Assembly (NCBI GenBank): GCA_030654555.1
Contig: JAURXG010000067.1
Span: 1 to 5,876 of the forward strand
Direction of reading: 5' to 3'
Source: Aquabacterium sp.
GTDB taxonomy: Bacteria > Pseudomonadota > Gammaproteobacteria > Burkholderiales > Burkholderiaceae_C
DNA length: 5,876 nt
Position numbers and translations under genes: made by a program
Part shown: one piece after another, positions 1 through 5,876 of the stretch
Layout of the letters: the number at the start of each line of letters is the position of its first letter
Numbering within the stretch: the first letter of the stretch is position 1
The notes under the pieces: generated by a model
Databases searched by the model: none
The model's input: the letters and a program-made list of their open reading frames with translations, nothing else
What the model was told of the DNA's origin: nothing

Positions 1-234
1 GAACAGCACGATCAGCAGCGGTGGCAACCCCCAGTCGCCGCGCGCCCAGGCCAGCACCATGGCCGCCAGCAGCATGCCGCCCACCCCCAGCGTGGTGGCC
101 TTGGTGGGCGCGTGCAGCCGCTGGTAGAAATCGCCGAAGCGCAGCAGCCCGATCGCGCCCACCAGCGTGAACAGCCCGCCCGTCACCAGCAGCAGCGCCA
201 CCAGCCCCTGCAGCCACAACGGCAATGGATTCAT
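1..234 (-). CDS. mrpG: Mrp antiporter subunit G (MrpG/PhaG), 3'-partial
   Basis: The first 78 residues of an MrpG-family membrane protein, read from the ATG at 234 to the window edge with no stop. The product begins MNPLPLWLQG. The signature VGAIGLLRFGDFYQRLHAPTKATTLGVGG is seen in two parts: VGAIGLLRFGDFYQRLHAP (residues 25-43) and TKATTLGVGG (44-53). It is the strongest marker of this family. Hydrophobic segments lie at about residues 7-31 and 46-64, with the third beginning near residue 70. Family members are usually about 90-130 residues, so some 15-50 residues are missing beyond the left edge. The ATG overlaps the mrpF stop by 4 nt, and AGGGGGAG lies just upstream. MrpG is normally the last gene of the operon, so the transcript end or terminator is likely shortly past the window. 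Confidence 0.94.
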   Translation of the reverse strand, partial: MNPLPLWLQGLVALLLVTGGLFTLVGAIGLLRFGDFYQRLHAPTKATTLGVGGMLLAAMVLAWARGDWGLPPLLIVLF

Positions 235-515
235 GGCTCCCCCTGTTCGATCACGTCGCCCCGGGCGACAAACCGCGCCAACGCCACCGTGGCCACGAAG
301 CCCAGCAGCGCGATGACCAGCGCCGCCTCGAGCAGCAGCGCCGTCTGCCAGCGCAGGCCCAGCAGGCAGACCAGCGCCACCGCGTTGATGGCGAGCGTGT
401 CCAGCGCCAGGATGCGGTCGGCCACGCTGGGCCCGCGCCACAGGCGCAGGCCGCACAGCAGCACGGCCAGGGCCACCGCGGCGGTGGCGACATCGAGGGC
501 CCAGTCGATGATCAT
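231..515 (-). CDS. mrpF: Mrp antiporter subunit F (MrpF/PhaF)
   Basis: This 94-residue MrpF-family protein has three predicted membrane helices, at about residues 5-25, 38-55 and 58-82. The family signature GPSVADRILALDT begins at residue 28. Its D33 and D39 are the conserved acidic residues next to the second helix. The LLLEAALVIALLGFVATVALARF segment is the usual third helix, described here in two parts: LLLEAALVIALL and GFVATVALARF. The start is the ATG at 515, which overlaps the mrpE stop (ATGA). No purine-rich ribosome binding site is visible upstream, so its translation probably depends on ribosomes finishing mrpE. The stop overlaps the mrpG start in the same way. The open frame continues upstream to 1160, but that portion is Arg/Ala/Pro-rich shadow sequence over mrpE. 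In family models MrpF sits between MrpA and MrpG within the complex. Confidence 0.95.
   Translation of the reverse strand: MIIDWALDVATAAVALAVLLCGLRLWRGPSVADRILALDTLAINAVALVCLLGLRWQTALLLEAALVIALLGFVATVALARFVARGDVIEQGEP
237..244 (-). promoter_or_regulatory. Probable Shine-Dalgarno site for mrpG
   Basis: AGGGGGAG on the minus strand, in the last codons of mrpF, ends 2 nt before the ATG at 234. Counted from the AGGGG core the spacing is about 5 nt, a little short but workable. Confidence 0.55.
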
Positions 516-1042
516 TCGAACAGCGCCCGGATCGGTTGTTCGTAGCGCTGGCGGATCTCGGCTGCCACCGCGGCCGGATCGTCGCCGTCGAGCACATGGA
601 TCAGCAGCTGCCAGCGCGCCTCGTCGATCACGCACGACACCGTGCCGGGCGTCATCGTGACCACCGACGCCAGCAGGTGGATGCCCGCTGGATGCCGCAA
701 ACCCAGCGGCAGCGACACCCAGAGCGGGCGCGGCCGCGCACCGGGCGACAAGGCCAGGCGCGCCACGGCCAGGTTGCCGCGCAGGATGTCCCACAGCACC
801 ACGAGGGCCAGTCGCAGGGCCACGCCCAGGCGCCCGGCCCGGGGCGGCGCCCGGCGGGCCGGGCCCAGCCAGCCGACCAGCAGCCGCGGCAGGCCCAGGC
901 CCAGCACGGCCGCGGTGATCAGTTGCGGCAGCGCCGCGCTCTGCTGCAGCAGCAGCCACACCAGCGCCAGCAGCAGCGACAGCCACGGGTGCGCCAGCCA
1001 GCCGGGCGGCGGGCGTGGATCGGGATCGGGCGGCGCGCTCAT
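512..1042 (-). CDS. mrpE: Mrp antiporter subunit E (MrpE/PhaE)
   Basis: This 176-residue MrpE-family protein is a small membrane subunit needed for full activity or assembly of the Mrp complex. Residues about 15-57 form a long hydrophobic region, probably two helices, followed by a basic stretch (ARRAPPRAGR) and another hydrophobic segment ending in WDILRGNLAVARL. The C-terminal soluble part has the family signature LLASVVTMTPGTVSCVID (about residues 123-140) and then WQLLIHVLD, the usual cytoplasmic domain of MrpE. The ATG at 1042 overlaps the mrpD stop as ATGA. Only a weak GGTGG lies about 10 nt upstream, so translational coupling to mrpD is likely. The first 14 residues are rich in Pro and Asp (PPDPDPRPPP), unusual before the first helix. 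The frame is open upstream to 2521 but that part is a shadow of mrpD. Confidence 0.94.
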   Translation of the reverse strand: MSAPPDPDPRPPPGWLAHPWLSLLLALVWLLLQQSAALPQLITAAVLGLGLPRLLVGWLGPARRAPPRAGRLGVALRLALVVLWDILRGNLAVARLALSPGARPRPLWVSLPLGLRHPAGIHLLASVVTMTPGTVSCVIDEARWQLLIHVLDGDDPAAVAAEIRQRYEQPIRALFE

Positions 1043-2691
1043 CGCGGTGATGCCACCGGCGCTGACGGGGCTGCCGGCGTGGCCGGTGCGGCCTGGCCGG
1101 TGTAAGGGCGGGTGCTGCGCGCGGCCGCGCCGCCCAGTTCGGGCAGCACCGCGGCGGCATAGGCGGCGCGGTCGCTCAGCTGCAGCGCAGCGGCCTGGGC
1201 ATAACGCAGCATCGGCGCGGCCCAGACGCTCATCGCCACGCTGGCCGCGATCAGCAGCCCGGTGGCGGCCAGCCCACGCGGCGGTGCTGAAGCGCCGACC
1301 TCGGCCGGCGCGGCCTGCACCTGCCAGAAGACGATGCTGCCGGCCCGCGCCAGGCCGATCAGCGTGAGCAGGCCGCCGCCCAGCAGCACCGCCCACAGCG
1401 CCGCGCCCCCCGGGGCGCCGCTGGACGCCTGAAGCAGCATCAGCTTGCCGATGAAGCCCGGCAGCGGCGGCAGCCCCGCCACCGAGGCCGCCGCCAGCAG
1501 CAGCAGGATGCCCAGCAATGCCGGCTGGGCCACCGGTGTGGCCGGCACCAGGCGGCCACCGGCCGCACCACGCTGCGCGCCGAGCAACTCGACCAGCAGG
1601 AACAGCGCGGCCACGATCAGCGTGCTGTGCGCCAGGTAGTAGATCGCCGCCGCCCAGCCCGCCGTGCTGTAGAGGCCGACGGCCGCCAGCACCGTGCCGA
1701 CCGAGGCCACCGTGAGCCAGGCCACCAGCCCCGCCAGCGTGCCCGCGGCCAGTGCACCCAGCACGCCGACCACGCCGGTGGCCAGCGCCAGCGGCAGCAG
1801 CAGTGGCTGGGCCACCAGCGCGGCGCTGTCGGCAGCGGCCGCACCGGCATCGCCGAACACCACGCCATGCACCCGCAGGATGGCGTAGACGCCGACCTTG
1901 GTCATGATCGCGAACAGCGCGGCCACCGGCGCGCTGGCCGCGGCATAGCTGGCCGGCAGCCAGATCGACAGCGGTGCCAGCGCCGCCTTGAAGCCGAACA
2001 CCACCAGCAGCAGCAGCGCCGCCGCGCGCAGCAGCACCGCGTCGGGGCCTTGCACCAACGGCACCCGCAGCGCCATATCGGCCAGGTTGAGCGTGCCGGT
2101 GAGCGCATACACCAGCGCCACACCGACCAGGAACAGCGCCGAGGCCACGAGGTTGAGCACCACGTAGTGCAACCCCACGCGCAAGCGCTGGCCGCCGCGG
2201 CCGTGCAGCATCAGCACGTAGCTGGCGATCAGCAGCACCTCGAAGAAGACGAACAGGTTGAACAGGTCGCCGGTGACGAAGGCGCCGTTCAGCCCCATCA
2301 GCTGGAACTGCAGCAGCGCATGGAAGTGCCGGCCGCGCGCATCCCAGCCGCCGCTGGCGTAGAGCAGCACCGGCAGCGCGATGGACGAGGTCAGCACCAG
2401 CATCAGCGCCGCCAGCCGATCGACCACCAGCACGATGCCGAACGGCGCCGGCCAGCCGCCCAGCCGGTAGACCGACAGCGCGCCGGTGTCGGCCTGGCGC
2501 ATCAGCCACAGGGCCAGCCAACCACCCAGCACGACCGAACCCAGCGCGAGGCGCCGGCTCCAGGCCTGGCGGCGGGCCTCGGAGGCAGTCGCAGACGCCC
2601 CCGCGCCATCACCCAGCAGCAGCAGCGCGATCGCGGTGGCCGCCGGCAGCAGCACCGGCAGCACCGGGCCGTGGGTCTGCAGCCAGTTCAC
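1039..2691 (-). CDS. mrpD: Mrp antiporter subunit D (MrpD/PhaD), NuoN/NuoM-like antiporter subunit
   Basis: This 550-residue polytopic inner-membrane protein is the second complex I antiporter-like subunit of Mrp, with about 14 hydrophobic segments. The conserved charged residues are present: E151 in FNLFVFFEVLLIASY (helix 5 Glu), K235 in FGFKAALAPLSIWLPASY (helix 7 Lys), K265 in AIMTKVGVYAILR (helix 8 Lys) and K416 in LPGFIGKLML (helix 12 Lys). In this family these residues relay protons across the subunit. The start is a GTG at 2691 that overlaps the mrpC stop by 4 nt (GTGA), with GGGGAGG 7 nt upstream. The N-terminus beginning MNWLQ and LPVLLP fits the family, and no alternative Met lies close by. 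Residues about 521-550 form an Ala/Pro-rich tail that looks nonconserved. The stop overlaps the mrpE ATG (ATGA). MrpD is distinguished from NuoN/NuoM mainly by gene context and by the AIMTKVGVY segment. Confidence 0.97.
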   Translation of the reverse strand: MNWLQTHGPVLPVLLPAATAIALLLLGDGAGASATASEARRQAWSRRLALGSVVLGGWLALWLMRQADTGALSVYRLGGWPAPFGIVLVVDRLAALMLVLTSSIALPVLLYASGGWDARGRHFHALLQFQLMGLNGAFVTGDLFNLFVFFEVLLIASYVLMLHGRGGQRLRVGLHYVVLNLVASALFLVGVALVYALTGTLNLADMALRVPLVQGPDAVLLRAAALLLLVVFGFKAALAPLSIWLPASYAAASAPVAALFAIMTKVGVYAILRVHGVVFGDAGAAAADSAALVAQPLLLPLALATGVVGVLGALAAGTLAGLVAWLTVASVGTVLAAVGLYSTAGWAAAIYYLAHSTLIVAALFLLVELLGAQRGAAGGRLVPATPVAQPALLGILLLLAAASVAGLPPLPGFIGKLMLLQASSGAPGGAALWAVLLGGGLLTLIGLARAGSIVFWQVQAAPAEVGASAPPRGLAATGLLIAASVAMSVWAAPMLRYAQAAALQLSDRAAYAAAVLPELGGAAARSTRPYTGQAAPATPAAPSAPVASPR

Positions 2692-3073
2692 CGAGGGGCC
2701 TCCCCGCGCAGATCCGCCGCCGCATCGACGGGCGGCTGCATGCCGGGCTCGTGGCCGTCGACATGGTCGCTGCCGTTGTCATGGCGACTGCGCAGCGCCA
2801 GCTCGATGACGAAGCCGGTGGTGGCGAAGCCGATCACGATGGCCGTCAGCACCAGCGCCTGCGGCAGCGGATCGGCCACCGTGCCGCCCTGCCCCAGGAT
2901 GGCCGGCGCGTTGCGCCACAGCCGGCCCATGCCGAAGATGAAGACGTTGACCGCATAACCCAGCACCGTCAGGCCCAGCACCACGCTGAAGCTGCGGCCA
3001 CGCAGCAGCAGCCACAGGCCGCAGCTGGTGACCGCGCCGATGCCGGTGGCCAGCAGGAACTCCATCGACGGCA

Positions 3074-3074
<1 letters not shown>
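2688..3074 (-). CDS. mrpC: Mrp antiporter subunit C (MrpC/PhaC), NuoK-like
   Basis: This 128-residue membrane protein is the NuoK-like subunit of the Mrp complex. Three hydrophobic segments are visible, at about residues 5-24, 28-48 and 70-93. The family signature DPLPQALVLTAIVIGFA starts at residue 68, and VVLGLTVLGYAVNVFIF lies in the second segment. The ATG at 3074 overlaps the mrpAB stop (TGATG). It is preferred because a strong GGGGAGGG lies 6 nt upstream. A second ATG at 3065 (starting MEFLLA, closer to many family N-termini) is possible but would sit 15 nt from that site. The frame is open far upstream (to 3743), but that part is a shadow of mrpAB. The tail from about residue 95 is hydrophilic, with several Asp, Glu and His. 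The stop overlaps mrpD by 4 nt. Confidence 0.95.
2699..2705 (-). promoter_or_regulatory. Shine-Dalgarno site for mrpD
   Basis: GGGGAGG on the minus strand, inside the end of mrpC, lies 7 nt before the GTG at 2691. It supports this non-ATG start. Confidence 0.7.

Positions 3075-5876
<2,802 letters not shown>

Noticed and set aside
112..1367. Overlapping plus-strand open frames (112-660, 536-1105, 642-1367) antisense to mrpG, mrpF, mrpE and mrpD
   Set aside because: They are low-complexity Arg/Ala/Ser/Gln products with no domain signal. The minus-strand genes explain the whole stretch.
1970..2060. Repeated cagcagcagc / gcagcagcag tracts on the plus strand here and elsewhere, resembling a microsatellite
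   Set aside because: They are runs of CTG (Leu) and GCC/GCG (Ala) codons in membrane helices on the coding strand, not a repeat array or CRISPR.
1627..2958. A 443-codon open frame on the plus strand antisense to mrpD and mrpC
   Set aside because: Its product is a Gln/His/Arg-rich string without domains. It runs opposite well-conserved mrpC and mrpD coding sequence, and in GC-rich genes stops are rare in the opposite frames. It is a shadow.

Overview
The window is one continuous, high-GC coding block. Everything real in it is read from the minus strand, and it holds almost all of an Mrp-type (also called Mnh, Pha or Sha) multisubunit cation/proton antiporter operon. In transcription order, from the right edge of the window to the left, the genes are mrpA with a fused mrpB domain (5' end cut off), mrpC, mrpD, mrpE, mrpF and mrpG (3' end cut off). 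The fused A-B subunit makes this the six-gene 'group 2' Pha-type form common in Proteobacteria, rather than the seven-gene Bacillus form.

All five gene junctions overlap, by 1 nt at AB/C and by 4 nt at C/D, D/E, E/F and F/G. No intergenic space, RNA gene, mobile element, repeat array, promoter or terminator is visible. The promoter would lie beyond the right edge, and the operon end beyond the left edge. The very GC-rich third codon positions, the CTG/GCC/GGC codon bias and the fused-AB operon suggest a high-GC proteobacterium, possibly a betaproteobacterium of the Burkholderiales. That placement is inferred from style and not shown by a marker.

The proteins should form one inner-membrane complex that uses the proton motive force to expel Na+ (or K+ in some Pha systems) and admit H+. 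Such complexes support cytoplasmic pH and salt homeostasis. MrpA and MrpD are the two homologues of the respiratory complex I antiporter-like subunits. Both keep the conserved membrane Glu and Lys residues of the proton path. The C-terminal part of MrpA together with the B domain, MrpC, MrpE, MrpF and MrpG form the rest of the membrane arm. Key motifs are intact in every subunit, so the operon looks functional.

I found no sign of a previously undescribed system. The points worth a second look are modest: the overlapping gene architecture with uneven Shine-Dalgarno strength, a His-rich cytoplasmic-type loop in MrpA, and unusual low-complexity or hydrophilic termini on MrpD, MrpE and MrpC.
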